The notes under the pieces are model-generated. The model saw only the letters and a list, made by a program, of their open reading frames with translations. It made no database searches and was not told where the DNA came from. From Verrucosispora sp. WMMD573 (GTDB lineage: Bacteria > Actinomycetota > Actinomycetes > Mycobacteriales > Micromonosporaceae), in NCBI RefSeq assembly GCF_027497175.1, contig NZ_CP114901.1:310001-374000 (forward strand): 64,000 nucleotides of DNA, given 5' to 3'. The position numbers and the translations under genes were made by a program. This document shows, in pieces, positions 53,598 to 61,333 of this stretch; positions within the stretch are counted from its first letter, which is position 1; each line of letters starts with the position of its first letter.

Positions 53598-53918
53598 TCA
53601 GGAGCGGGTGTGCTCGAAGACCCAGGCGGCGTACCCGGGATCGCCGCAGTCCACCCGGGTGACCAGGATTTCCGGCACCTCGTAGGGATGGCCGGCCCGC
53701 AACTGCTCGACCAACGCGTCGACCCGGTCCGGTGCGGTCTTGAACTGCACCGACCACTCGGTGCTGGTCTCCACCCCCGACCGCCACCAGTACGTGCTGT
53801 CCACCTGGCCGCCCACCTGCGCGCAGGCCGCCAACCGCCCGGCCACCGCGGCGGCGGCCAGCAGATCGGCGACCGACCGCGCGTCGACCACCGTCGTCAC
53901 CACGCTGATCTGCTCCAC
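53598..53918 (-). CDS. cutA: CutA1 divalent-ion tolerance protein
   Basis: A 106-residue ferredoxin-like trimeric protein. LAACAQVGGQVDSTYWW, EWSVQFKTAPDRVDAL and YEVPEILVTRV are the family motifs. Its biochemical role is unsettled; copper tolerance was reported in Escherichia coli. The GTG at 53918 has TAGGGT 6 bases upstream, overlapping the acyltransferase stop codon, so it may be expressed independently within the operon. Confidence 0.94.
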   Translation of the reverse strand: MEQISVVTTVVDARSVADLLAAAAVAGRLAACAQVGGQVDSTYWWRSGVETSTEWSVQFKTAPDRVDALVEQLRAGHPYEVPEILVTRVDCGDPGYAAWVFEHTRS

Positions 53919-53924
53919 CTGCGC

Positions 53925-53930
53925 ACCCTA
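53925..53930 (-). promoter_or_regulatory. -10 element for cutA at acyltransferase stop
   Basis: TAGGGT on the minus strand: its first three bases are the TAG stop of the acyltransferase, and 6 bases separate it from the cutA GTG. Confidence 0.5.
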
Positions 53931-54944
53931 CGTCGCGTCGTCGCGGTTGGTCGCGATCCACTCGTCTATCCGACTCCACCATTCGTAGAGCCAGTCGATG
54001 CGTTCCTGCCGGCCGGTCGGCACCTCCTCCGGTGGCACCGACCAGAACCGCATCACCAGCCGCTTGTCCATCGGCAGCTCCCGCCACACGTCGGTGACGG
54101 TGAGCATCCGGTCCAGTCCGGTGTGGGCCACGAAGATCACCCCGGCGTCGGGTGCCGCGTCCAGTGCCGCCAACAGTCCGCCCGGCTGTGGGGCGAGCAC
54201 GTGTCGCATCGCCTCCGCCTTCAACGCCATCCGCTCATGCCCCCGGTCCCGCAACCGCGCGATGGCCCGCAGCCGGCGTTTCGGGGTGAAGTTGCTGCCC
54301 TCGGGGAAGATCACGAAGGCGTCGTCGTCGTCCAGGCCGGTGGCGAGGTGCCCGACCTGCTCGGTAAGCGAGCCCCGGCCGTCGGGACCCGGCGCGATGA
54401 ACCGACTCGGCAGCCGGTTGAGCAGCACGTCGATCGCCGGATCCCACTGAAGGGTGTCCTTCAGCACGATCCGTGGCTCGCGCTGGAACCAGTTCACCAA
54501 CGCGTGGATCAGGATGAACGAGTCTCCCGGACCGGCGTGCCGGCACAGCACCAGCTCCGGCCGGCCCGGTAGCGCGGTGTCCGGGTCGGTGCCGACCACG
54601 TCGATGCGTAGCCGCAGCATCCACCGGGCCTGCCAGAAGAACACCCGCAGGAACCAGCCGGCCAGCACGTAGTGGGCCCGCTGGAAGGCCGGTGCACGCA
54701 CCCGCCAGCCGAACCCGGAGCCGACCCAGAGCCCGAAGAGGCTGAGCAGCGCCGCCGCGTCCCAGACCAGGTAGAAGCAGCCGAGCCAGAGCAGTCGCAA
54801 CGGACGCAGGTGCCCGGGGACGAACGGGGACACGGCGAGGGCGAGCAGGGCCCACAGCGGCACCGTGGTCACCAGCACGATCGCCAGCAGCACCACACCG
54901 GGTGCCAGCAGCAGTCGGCGCAGCCAACGCGGCGGTAACGGCAT
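53928..54944 (-). CDS. PlsC-like lysophospholipid acyltransferase
   Basis: A 338-residue membrane protein with one or two N-terminal helices (about 12-75) followed by the acyltransferase fold: HAGPGD (the HX4D catalytic pair) near 136, a PSRFIAPG region, and FPEGSN near 204. It likely re-acylates lysophospholipids or lysophosphatidate. The start overlaps the patatin stop (TGATG), giving a coupled deacylation/reacylation pair. Confidence 0.87.
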   Translation of the reverse strand: MPLPPRWLRRLLLAPGVVLLAIVLVTTVPLWALLALAVSPFVPGHLRPLRLLWLGCFYLVWDAAALLSLFGLWVGSGFGWRVRAPAFQRAHYVLAGWFLRVFFWQARWMLRLRIDVVGTDPDTALPGRPELVLCRHAGPGDSFILIHALVNWFQREPRIVLKDTLQWDPAIDVLLNRLPSRFIAPGPDGRGSLTEQVGHLATGLDDDDAFVIFPEGSNFTPKRRLRAIARLRDRGHERMALKAEAMRHVLAPQPGGLLAALDAAPDAGVIFVAHTGLDRMLTVTDVWRELPMDKRLVMRFWSVPPEEVPTGRQERIDWLYEWWSRIDEWIATNRDDAT

Positions 54945-55774
54945 CAGCGTTCCAGGTTGGCCAGGTAGTGCCGGGAGGCCGAGTACGCCCGGCTGATCCG
55001 CCGGCCCACCGCCGCCATGTCCCGGTACGCCCACGGAGTGTCGTCGCGCGGTTCCAGCCCGCCGGTCGGCAGCACGTGCACCTCCACCCCGTCGGGCAGA
55101 GCGGCCATCTCGCGGGCGAACCGGTGCCGGCGGGCGATCTCGAACGCGACCTGGGCGATCTCCCAGGGTCGCCGGGGCGGTGCCAGCGCCCGCTCGATCC
55201 GGCCCACCTGGAGTACGAAGATCCGGCCGGCTCCGGCCGCGACCGCCTCGCCGATCGGGATGGAGTTGACGATGCCACCGTCCACATAGTGCTGGTCGCC
55301 GATGCGGGCCGGCGGCAGCAGCCCCGGCACCGAGGCGGAGGCGAGGACCGCCGGCACCACCGGCCCACTGACGAACCAGTGCTCGGCGGCCCGCTCGATG
55401 TTCGCCGCGCAGCAGCGGAACGGAATCTTCAAATCGGCGAAGGTGGTCTGGGCGCCGAGTTCGTTCTCCAGCAGCTTCCGCAAGGGCCGGGGCGAGTGCA
55501 GATGGGTACGGGCGGCGAAGCGCCGTAGCTGCCGGGCGACCGAGTCGCCGTACACCTCGCTGGCCTCGGGGGAGGCCCAGAGCCGAACCAGCCGGTCGGT
55601 CACCGCCTCGGACGGGTCGGCGGCCACCAGGGCGCCGTTGACCGCGCCGATGGAGGTGCCGAGCACCAGATCGGGCCGGATCCCGGCCCGGAACAGGGCG
55701 CGCAACATGCCCACCTCGACCGCGCCCAGGACGCCCCCGCCGCCGAGCACGAAAGCCACCGGTCCCCGCGCCAT
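54944..55774 (-). CDS. Patatin-like phospholipase
   Basis: A 276-residue cytosolic hydrolase of the RssA type. FVLGGGGVLGAVEVGML (oxyanion loop), GTSIG with the nucleophile Ser (GxSxG) near 43 and VDGGIVNS with the catalytic Asp near 170 complete the dyad. AGGA lies 8 bases before the ATG at 55774; an ATG three codons upstream is less well placed. It heads a minus-strand group with an acyltransferase, cutA and a giant membrane protein, consistent with membrane lipid remodelling. Confidence 0.9.
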   Translation of the reverse strand: MARGPVAFVLGGGGVLGAVEVGMLRALFRAGIRPDLVLGTSIGAVNGALVAADPSEAVTDRLVRLWASPEASEVYGDSVARQLRRFAARTHLHSPRPLRKLLENELGAQTTFADLKIPFRCCAANIERAAEHWFVSGPVVPAVLASASVPGLLPPARIGDQHYVDGGIVNSIPIGEAVAAGAGRIFVLQVGRIERALAPPRRPWEIAQVAFEIARRHRFAREMAALPDGVEVHVLPTGGLEPRDDTPWAYRDMAAVGRRISRAYSASRHYLANLER

Positions 55775-55960
55775 GCCGTTCATCCTGGCACGGCCGGCTC
55801 CGACCGTCCCGTCCCGTACGCCCCCGCGCCGGGGAACACCGCCGGACGGCGGCGCCCACCGGTCAGGTCGACCCGGCCCGGGTCCATCGAGGCCCGTTGA
55901 CAGTGGGGCAACATTCGCGCAACCTGATACCGCTCCCACATATGAGGGCAGGTGCAATCC

Positions 55961-57649
55961 GTGAAGCCAGCGCTGCAGCCCGGCCGGTTGCTGGCCACCA
56001 GATACCGGCTGATCGACCAGATCGGCTCCGGCGGCATGTCGGTGATCTGGCGGGCCCACGACGAGGTACTCGACCGGGTGGTCGCACTGAAGGTGCTCGC
56101 CCCGTCGCTGGCCGCCGACGCCAGGTTCCGCGACATGGTCCGCGAAGAGGCCCGCGCCGCCGCACAGCTGGTCCACCCGAACGTCACCTCGGTGCACGAC
56201 TACGGCGAGACGGTGTCGCCGGACGGCGCCATCACCTCGTTCGTGGTGATGGAACTGCTCGCCGGTGAGGAGCTGGAGTTGCGGCTCACCGAGGGCCCGC
56301 TGCCGTGGCCGCAGGCGGTGGAGATCGGCGCCCAGGTCGCCGACGCGCTGGCCGCCGCCCATCGGCTCGGCATCGTGCATCGGGACATCACCACGGCCAA
56401 CGTGATGATGACCCAGGTCGGCGCGAAGGTACTCGACTTCGGCATCGCCACCCGGATCGGGGCTCCCGACGACGACGAGGACGGTGCCACCTTCGGCACC
56501 CCCGCTTACGTGGCGCCGGAACGGCTCGACGGTGCTCCGGCCCAACCGGCGACCGATGTCTACTCGCTCGGGGTGCTGCTGCACGAGACCCTGACCGGCC
56601 GGGTCCCCTACCCGGCGGACACCTGGGACGAGCTCAGCGTCGCGCTCGCCGAGCGCCCACCGCCGTCACTGGCCGGGGTGCCGGGGCTGCCGGCCACGGT
56701 GGCCGAGATCTGCCTGCGTTGCCTGTCGCAGGATCCCGCCGACCGCCCCACCGCCCGGCAGGTGGCCACCGTGCTGCGGGACCAGATGCTGCCCGCCGAT
56801 CCGCAGGCCAACACGATGCTCGCACCCACCGTCACGCTGCCCGCGATGGGACGGACCCACGCGGACCCGGTCCCGGCCTGGGTTCCACCGACCGCCGGCC
56901 CCACCGCCTTGCAACCCGCCCTCAACGGGGCCGTCTCGGGCTCGCTTGCCGGCACCTCGGTCGCCTCCGGTGCCGTCGTCGACAGCGCCGCCGGACATCC
57001 GGACGGGCGCGACGCGCAGACCAGCGCCGGCATGCTCGACGGAGCCTGGTCGCCCCCGGTCTTCGGGGCCGACCCGGGACGGGGACAGCGACTGCCGCGC
57101 CCGGCACCGGTGTCCGAGGGCGACCCGCGGCGGCTGCGGCGGCCGCTGCTCGTCACGGCGGCCGTGGTCACGCTGATCGCTGCGGCGCTGGCGGTGCCGG
57201 CACTGCTGCGGGACGACGACGCCGGGCCGCCCGCCGTACTACCCACGACCGGACCGACGGCGACGTCCGAACCGGCCCCACCGGACGGCACCGCCGGCGT
57301 GCCGCCGACTCCCGCACCGTCGAGCACCTCGGCCACGCCGGCGGCGACGACCGGCGCGCCGAACCCGCCCGCGAGTGGCGACAGCCTCGTCGAGGCCGCG
57401 AACCGCCTGGACGAGGTGATCGGTGCCGGTCTCGCCGACGGTGGCATCCGCGACGACGTCGGCCTCGACCTGCGCAACGAGCTGCGTAACCTGACCCGGG
57501 CGGTGACCGGCGGCGAGGGCGAGCTGGGGCCGGGCGTCGCCCGGCTCCGGGAGAAGGTCTCCATCCGACTGCGCGAGAACGGGTTGAGCCCGGCCTACGC
57601 GCAGCAGTTGGACGCGGCGATCACCGCGCTCGGTGCCGCACAGGTCTGA
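55961..57649 (+). CDS. Membrane Ser/Thr protein kinase, atypical catalytic loop
   Basis: A 562-residue receptor-like kinase. G-loop GSGGMS (22-27), ATP lysine K44, HRDITTAN (140-147), DFG (159-161) and GTPAYVAPE (179-187) define the kinase; the usual lysine in HRDxKxxN is Thr here, which may lower activity. A long Pro/Ala juxtamembrane stretch precedes one helix (about 396-418), and about 140 residues are external with a helical C-terminal domain (NRLDEVIGAGL...). No PASTA repeats. The GTG at 55961 fits a preceding AGG; the GTG at 55952 is an alternative. Confidence 0.88.
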   Translation: MKPALQPGRLLATRYRLIDQIGSGGMSVIWRAHDEVLDRVVALKVLAPSLAADARFRDMVREEARAAAQLVHPNVTSVHDYGETVSPDGAITSFVVMELLAGEELELRLTEGPLPWPQAVEIGAQVADALAAAHRLGIVHRDITTANVMMTQVGAKVLDFGIATRIGAPDDDEDGATFGTPAYVAPERLDGAPAQPATDVYSLGVLLHETLTGRVPYPADTWDELSVALAERPPPSLAGVPGLPATVAEICLRCLSQDPADRPTARQVATVLRDQMLPADPQANTMLAPTVTLPAMGRTHADPVPAWVPPTAGPTALQPALNGAVSGSLAGTSVASGAVVDSAAGHPDGRDAQTSAGMLDGAWSPPVFGADPGRGQRLPRPAPVSEGDPRRLRRPLLVTAAVVTLIAAALAVPALLRDDDAGPPAVLPTTGPTATSEPAPPDGTAGVPPTPAPSSTSATPAATTGAPNPPASGDSLVEAANRLDEVIGAGLADGGIRDDVGLDLRNELRNLTRAVTGGEGELGPGVARLREKVSIRLRENGLSPAYAQQLDAAITALGAAQV

Positions 57650-57659
57650 CAGCGACCGG

Positions 57660-58763
57660 TCAGGCCGGGGTGGTCCGGACCGGCTCACGTACCGCGAGAC
57701 GCGGGGTCGCGGTGGCGAGGAAGCGGCGGTAGACCTCCTCGTAGCCGATGGCCATCCGTTCCGTGGAGAAGGTCCGGGCCACATGGGTCACGCAGTCCTT
57801 CGGGTCGAGGTCGGCGGCCTGGCGCAGCGCCGCCGGCAACTCGTCCGGCCGTTGACAGATCAACCCGCTCACCCCGGGACGGACGAGTTCCGGCACCGCT
57901 CCCCGGTTCAGCGCCACCACGGGTGTCCCGGTGGCCATCGCCTCCAGCATCACGATGCCGAACGGTTCCTCCCACTGGATCGGCATGACCAGGCAGCGCG
58001 CCTCGACCAACAGCCGTAGCACGGCCTTCCGATCGGCGTCGAGCATCACCGTGACGTCCGGCCCGAGCATCGGCCGGATCACCTCGTCGTAGTAGCGCCG
58101 CTCGGCGGGCTCGTTGCACTTGCCGGCCAGCACCAGCGGTAGACCCGCCGCCCGGCAGGCGCGGATGGCCAGCTCCGGCCCCTTGTCGGGGCTGAACCGG
58201 GCGAGCCACAGCACCGGCCCCCGACTGGGGGCGTCCTTGCGCGGAAAGTCGTCGAGGCTCATCGCGTTGTGCACCGTGCCGACCCAGGGCAGGTGCGGAT
58301 TCAATCCCCGTTGGGTGTGTGAGATCGCCACCAGGCCCACCCCCCGGTCGGTGTTGCTGAGCACCGTGCCGTACTCGCCCACCGGGTTGCCGTGCACGGT
58401 CGCCACCGTGGGTACCTCCCGCCGGCCGGCCACCAGCGGGCCGATCGTGCTGTGGTCGTGCACGATGTCGAAGTCGGCCGCACTGAGCAGATGGTTGACC
58501 CGGGCCAGGTGGGCCAGTTCGGGCAACGCCTCCCCGAGGCGGTCGAACTGCAACTCGTCGAGGGTGGCGAGGAAGTCGGCGGCGGTGCCGTGCGCCGCGC
58601 CGGCACCCATCAGGGTCACCGCGTGCCCCCGGGCGACCAGGGCGTCGACCAGGCCGGCCACCACCTGTTCCAGTCCGCCGTACCCGGGCGGTGGTACCGA
58701 CAGCCAGGGCGGCACGACCATGGCGATCCGCAATCGCTGCTCACGCGCAAGGTTATCGGCCAC
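57660..58763 (-). CDS. GT4 glycosyltransferase
   Basis: A 367-residue GT-B enzyme. N-terminal PPGYGGLEQVVAGLVDAL is the acceptor domain start, DIVHDHST and VATVHGNP are typical, and the C-terminal EEPFGIVMLEAMATGTPVV carries the E-x7-E nucleotide-sugar motif. GT4 enzymes retain anomeric configuration and build glycolipids, mannosides or mycothiol-like compounds; the acceptor is unknown. The GTG at 58763 follows GGGGAGGG; the longer upstream frame is Arg-rich. Converges on the kinase gene with 10 bases between. Confidence 0.88.
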   Translation of the reverse strand: MADNLAREQRLRIAMVVPPWLSVPPPGYGGLEQVVAGLVDALVARGHAVTLMGAGAAHGTAADFLATLDELQFDRLGEALPELAHLARVNHLLSAADFDIVHDHSTIGPLVAGRREVPTVATVHGNPVGEYGTVLSNTDRGVGLVAISHTQRGLNPHLPWVGTVHNAMSLDDFPRKDAPSRGPVLWLARFSPDKGPELAIRACRAAGLPLVLAGKCNEPAERRYYDEVIRPMLGPDVTVMLDADRKAVLRLLVEARCLVMPIQWEEPFGIVMLEAMATGTPVVALNRGAVPELVRPGVSGLICQRPDELPAALRQAADLDPKDCVTHVARTFSTERMAIGYEEVYRRFLATATPRLAVREPVRTTPA

Positions 58764-58873
58764 ATGCCCTCCCCGTCGCTGTCCGGAGGCGTCGGCCCCG
58801 ATCGGCTGCCGTGCTGGGATCGAGCGTCTTCCCGGTCCCGGCAGGGACAAACCGGGGGCGCCGGGTCGCCGAT

Positions 58874-59545
58874 TCAGCCACCTACCAGCAGTTGGTCCCG
58901 TACCATGCACACGCCCTCGGCCGACCACGCGGTCCGCTCCGCCTGATCCCGCTCCCACCAGGACCGCACCACCCCGCTCAGGGTCACCGTGTCGTCGCGA
59001 ACCTGGACGGTCACCCGTTCCGTGCCGATGCCCCGCAGCAGGGCCCGTTGCACGTCGGTGCGGATCCGGTCACTGTCGGCCGGGGCGGCGGGCCGCACCT
59101 CGACCAGGTTGGTGACACCGCGCACGCCCCGCAGCCGGCGCAGCTCCCGCTCGGCGGTACGCCGCTGCCAACCGAACTCGACCGCGCCACGCAGCATCAG
59201 CCATCCGTCGGAGACGGTGAGGTCCAGCCGCTCGGCCGGCACGAAACTGTTCCACTCCAGCGCCCGGCTGGCCGCGATCGCCAGGTCGCCATCGGTGATG
59301 TCGACCGGGCCGGTGGGGCGCACCTCGATGTCGTCGGCGACCGCCCGCACCCCGCGTACCCGTTGGGCCCCGCGTACCGCCGCCCACCTGCGGGCGGCGC
59401 TGTCCACTCCGCCGGTGAGGGACACCACCCCGTCGCGCACGCTCACCCCGATGTCGGTCGAGCGCACCTGCGCGTCCCAGGCGAGTTCGTCGAGCACGTC
59501 GCGCTGGATCTGGTCGTCGCTGCGGGTCGCCGTCGCCGCGGTCAT
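58874..59545 (-). CDS. Protein with three BON domains
   Basis: A 223-residue protein of three repeated BON domains (about residues 14-82, 85-152 and 154-221), each with a VxDGxVxLxG turn. No signal peptide or lipobox is visible. BON modules (as in OsmY) bind membrane or phospholipid surfaces and often respond to osmotic shock. AGGGG lies before the ATG at 59545. It lies downstream of the HtrA gene beyond two terminator hairpins, so it is a separate unit. Confidence 0.85.
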   Translation of the reverse strand: MTAATATRSDDQIQRDVLDELAWDAQVRSTDIGVSVRDGVVSLTGGVDSAARRWAAVRGAQRVRGVRAVADDIEVRPTGPVDITDGDLAIAASRALEWNSFVPAERLDLTVSDGWLMLRGAVEFGWQRRTAERELRRLRGVRGVTNLVEVRPAAPADSDRIRTDVQRALLRGIGTERVTVQVRDDTVTLSGVVRSWWERDQAERTAWSAEGVCMVRDQLLVGG

Positions 59546-59597
59546 GGCACCCCTATCCGCCTCAGGTCTTGTCCCCCGAGGCTGCCGGCCGGCGGGG

Positions 59598-59634
59598 TGA
59601 GCCGGGTTCACCCGATCCGGGTGAACCCGGCTCA
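59598..59634 (-). terminator. 16-bp stem terminator
   Basis: TGAGCCGGGTTCACCC (59598-59613) pairs perfectly with 59619-59634, loop GATCC. Second of two hairpins after the HtrA gene. Confidence 0.8.
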
Positions 59635-59644
59635 GACGGAGGAA

Positions 59645-59693
59645 GGGCGGCGGGTGCCGCGGCCAACCCCCTTGGCCACGCCACCCGCCGCCC
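59645..59693 (-). terminator. Large stem terminator directly after HtrA gene
   Basis: GGGCGGCGGGTG (59645-59656) pairs with 59682-59693, and GGCCAA/TTGGCC pairs inside across a 4-nt internal loop. It lies 28 bases after the HtrA stop. Confidence 0.8.
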
Positions 59694-59720
59694 CGGAGGG
59701 AGGAAGCAGGTCCTGTCTCG

Positions 59721-61271
59721 TTAGGACGCTTCGGCGAGCGTCACGGTTGCCGTCGCCTCGGCCCCATTCCGCTGGTACGTCACCTCGACCTGGTCACCGA
59801 CCTTGCCGGCCTGGACGGCGGCCACCAGGTCGTTGGAGTCATTGATCACCTTGTCGCCGAACCGGGTGATCACGTCACCCTGTTGCAGCCCCGCCCGCTC
59901 TGCCGCGCTGCCCGGGTTCACCGCGCCGATCAGCGCGCCACCGTCGGGCGCGGCGTTCACGCTGACCCCCAGCGACGGGTGGCTGATTTTTTCGCCACGC
60001 TGGAGCTTCTCCGCGACGTCCTTGGCCTTGTTGCTCGGGATGGCGAAGCCCACGCCGATGTTTCCGGTGCTGCCCTGTCCGGCGGTGGCGATCGCGGTGT
60101 TGATGCCGATCACCTCGCCCCGGGTGTTGACCAGTGCGCCACCGGAGTTGCCGGGGTTGATCGGGGCGTCGGTCTGTAGCAGCCCCGAGATCGAGCTGAC
60201 CGCCTGACCCGGGAGCTGCTGGCCGCCACCGGCCTGGATGGTGCGGTCCCGGGCGCTGAGAATGCCCGCGGTGACCGAGCCCTGTAGGCCGAGCGGACTG
60301 CCCAGCGCGAGCACCTGGTCACCGACCTGCATGGCGTCGCTGTCGCCGAGGGTGGCCGGTTGTAGGTCGGTCAACCCGTTCGCCTTGAGCACCGCGAGGT
60401 CGGTCTTCGGGTCGGTGCCGACGACCTCGGCCTGGGTGCTGGTGCCGTCCGCGAAGAAGACCCGGACCGTGTCGCCGCCTCCGGCGATCACGTGGTTGTT
60501 GGTCAGCACGTAGCCGTCGGCGCTGAGCACCACGCCGGAGCCCTCACCACTGCCGGTGCTGATCGACACGACGCTGTCCTGCACCGACGCGGCGATGCGC
60601 GGCAGGTCGGCGCCGTCGATCACGGGCGCGGCGCTGTAGGTGCGGGTGACCCCGCCGCCGTCGCTCAGCGCCAGGGTGAGCGCCCCACCGGCGACCCCGC
60701 TGCCCAGCATGAGTGCGAACACCGCCACGCCGGCTCCGGCAAACTTGGCGATCTTGCCAAGGCGGGGCCCGCTGGACGGAGCGGGCGCCCACGGGGCCGG
60801 TTGCCCCGGGTAACCGCCCGGAGTTCCGGTCTGCCCGAGGTAGCCGCCCGACGTTCCGGCGGCCTGCCCCGGATAACCGGACTGCCCGGCGCCGGGCCCG
60901 GGCGGCTGGGCGCCGCTCCAGGCGGGCTGGCCGGGATACCACGGATTTGCGGGGTAGCGGGCGCCCGGCTGTTGCGGATGGTGGTACGGGTGGCCGCCGG
61001 TCGGCGCCCAGCTGGGCTGGCCGGAGACCGGCTGCGCCGCCGGGGTCGAGCCGGCGGCCGGCGTCGGCTGGCTCGGCGCGGCGGCCGGGCCGGCCGGCGA
61101 CGGGTCCACGGCCCGGACCGGTACGGTCGGCGCCTCGACCGTCGGGTCGGCGTCGGGACTGGCGGGGGACGGGGAGTCGGACCGCGCGTACTCGGCGCGG
61201 GACAGCTCGGGTTGCGACGGCTCGGCGTCGGTAGGGGCCGGCCGGCGCGGGTCGGACTCGTACTCGGTCAT
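59721..61271 (-). CDS. Membrane-bound HtrA/PepD-type serine protease
   Basis: A 516-residue protein. Residues 1-170 are a Pro/Gly/Gln-rich cytoplasmic region with YPGQ-type repeats, one helix spans about 176-202, then a trypsin-fold domain with H260 (NNHVIAG), D291 (KTDLAVLK) and S376 (GNSGGAL), and a PDZ domain (about 432-513). It degrades or refolds misfolded envelope proteins. The ATG at 61271 follows AAGGTAAGGG; an ATG 18 bases upstream is in frame. It is 62 bases after a histidine kinase gene, like pepD after mprAB of mycobacteria. Confidence 0.93.
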   Translation of the reverse strand: MTEYESDPRRPAPTDAEPSQPELSRAEYARSDSPSPASPDADPTVEAPTVPVRAVDPSPAGPAAAPSQPTPAAGSTPAAQPVSGQPSWAPTGGHPYHHPQQPGARYPANPWYPGQPAWSGAQPPGPGAGQSGYPGQAAGTSGGYLGQTGTPGGYPGQPAPWAPAPSSGPRLGKIAKFAGAGVAVFALMLGSGVAGGALTLALSDGGGVTRTYSAAPVIDGADLPRIAASVQDSVVSISTGSGEGSGVVLSADGYVLTNNHVIAGGGDTVRVFFADGTSTQAEVVGTDPKTDLAVLKANGLTDLQPATLGDSDAMQVGDQVLALGSPLGLQGSVTAGILSARDRTIQAGGGQQLPGQAVSSISGLLQTDAPINPGNSGGALVNTRGEVIGINTAIATAGQGSTGNIGVGFAIPSNKAKDVAEKLQRGEKISHPSLGVSVNAAPDGGALIGAVNPGSAAERAGLQQGDVITRFGDKVINDSNDLVAAVQAGKVGDQVEVTYQRNGAEATATVTLAEAS

Positions 61272-61333
61272 GCCCTTACCTTCTCCCATCGCTCTGCGTC
61301 CCGCCTTGGGGCGGACTGAGGATTGGCTGAAAA

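Noticed and set aside
51882..54572. 896-codon plus-strand frame across the giant membrane protein and acyltransferase
   Set aside because: Shadow frame with His/Gln/Arg-rich composition; spans several real minus-strand genes.
55897..55902. TTGACA as -35 of the kinase gene
   Set aside because: A perfect hexamer, but no -10-like sequence stands 16-19 bases downstream.
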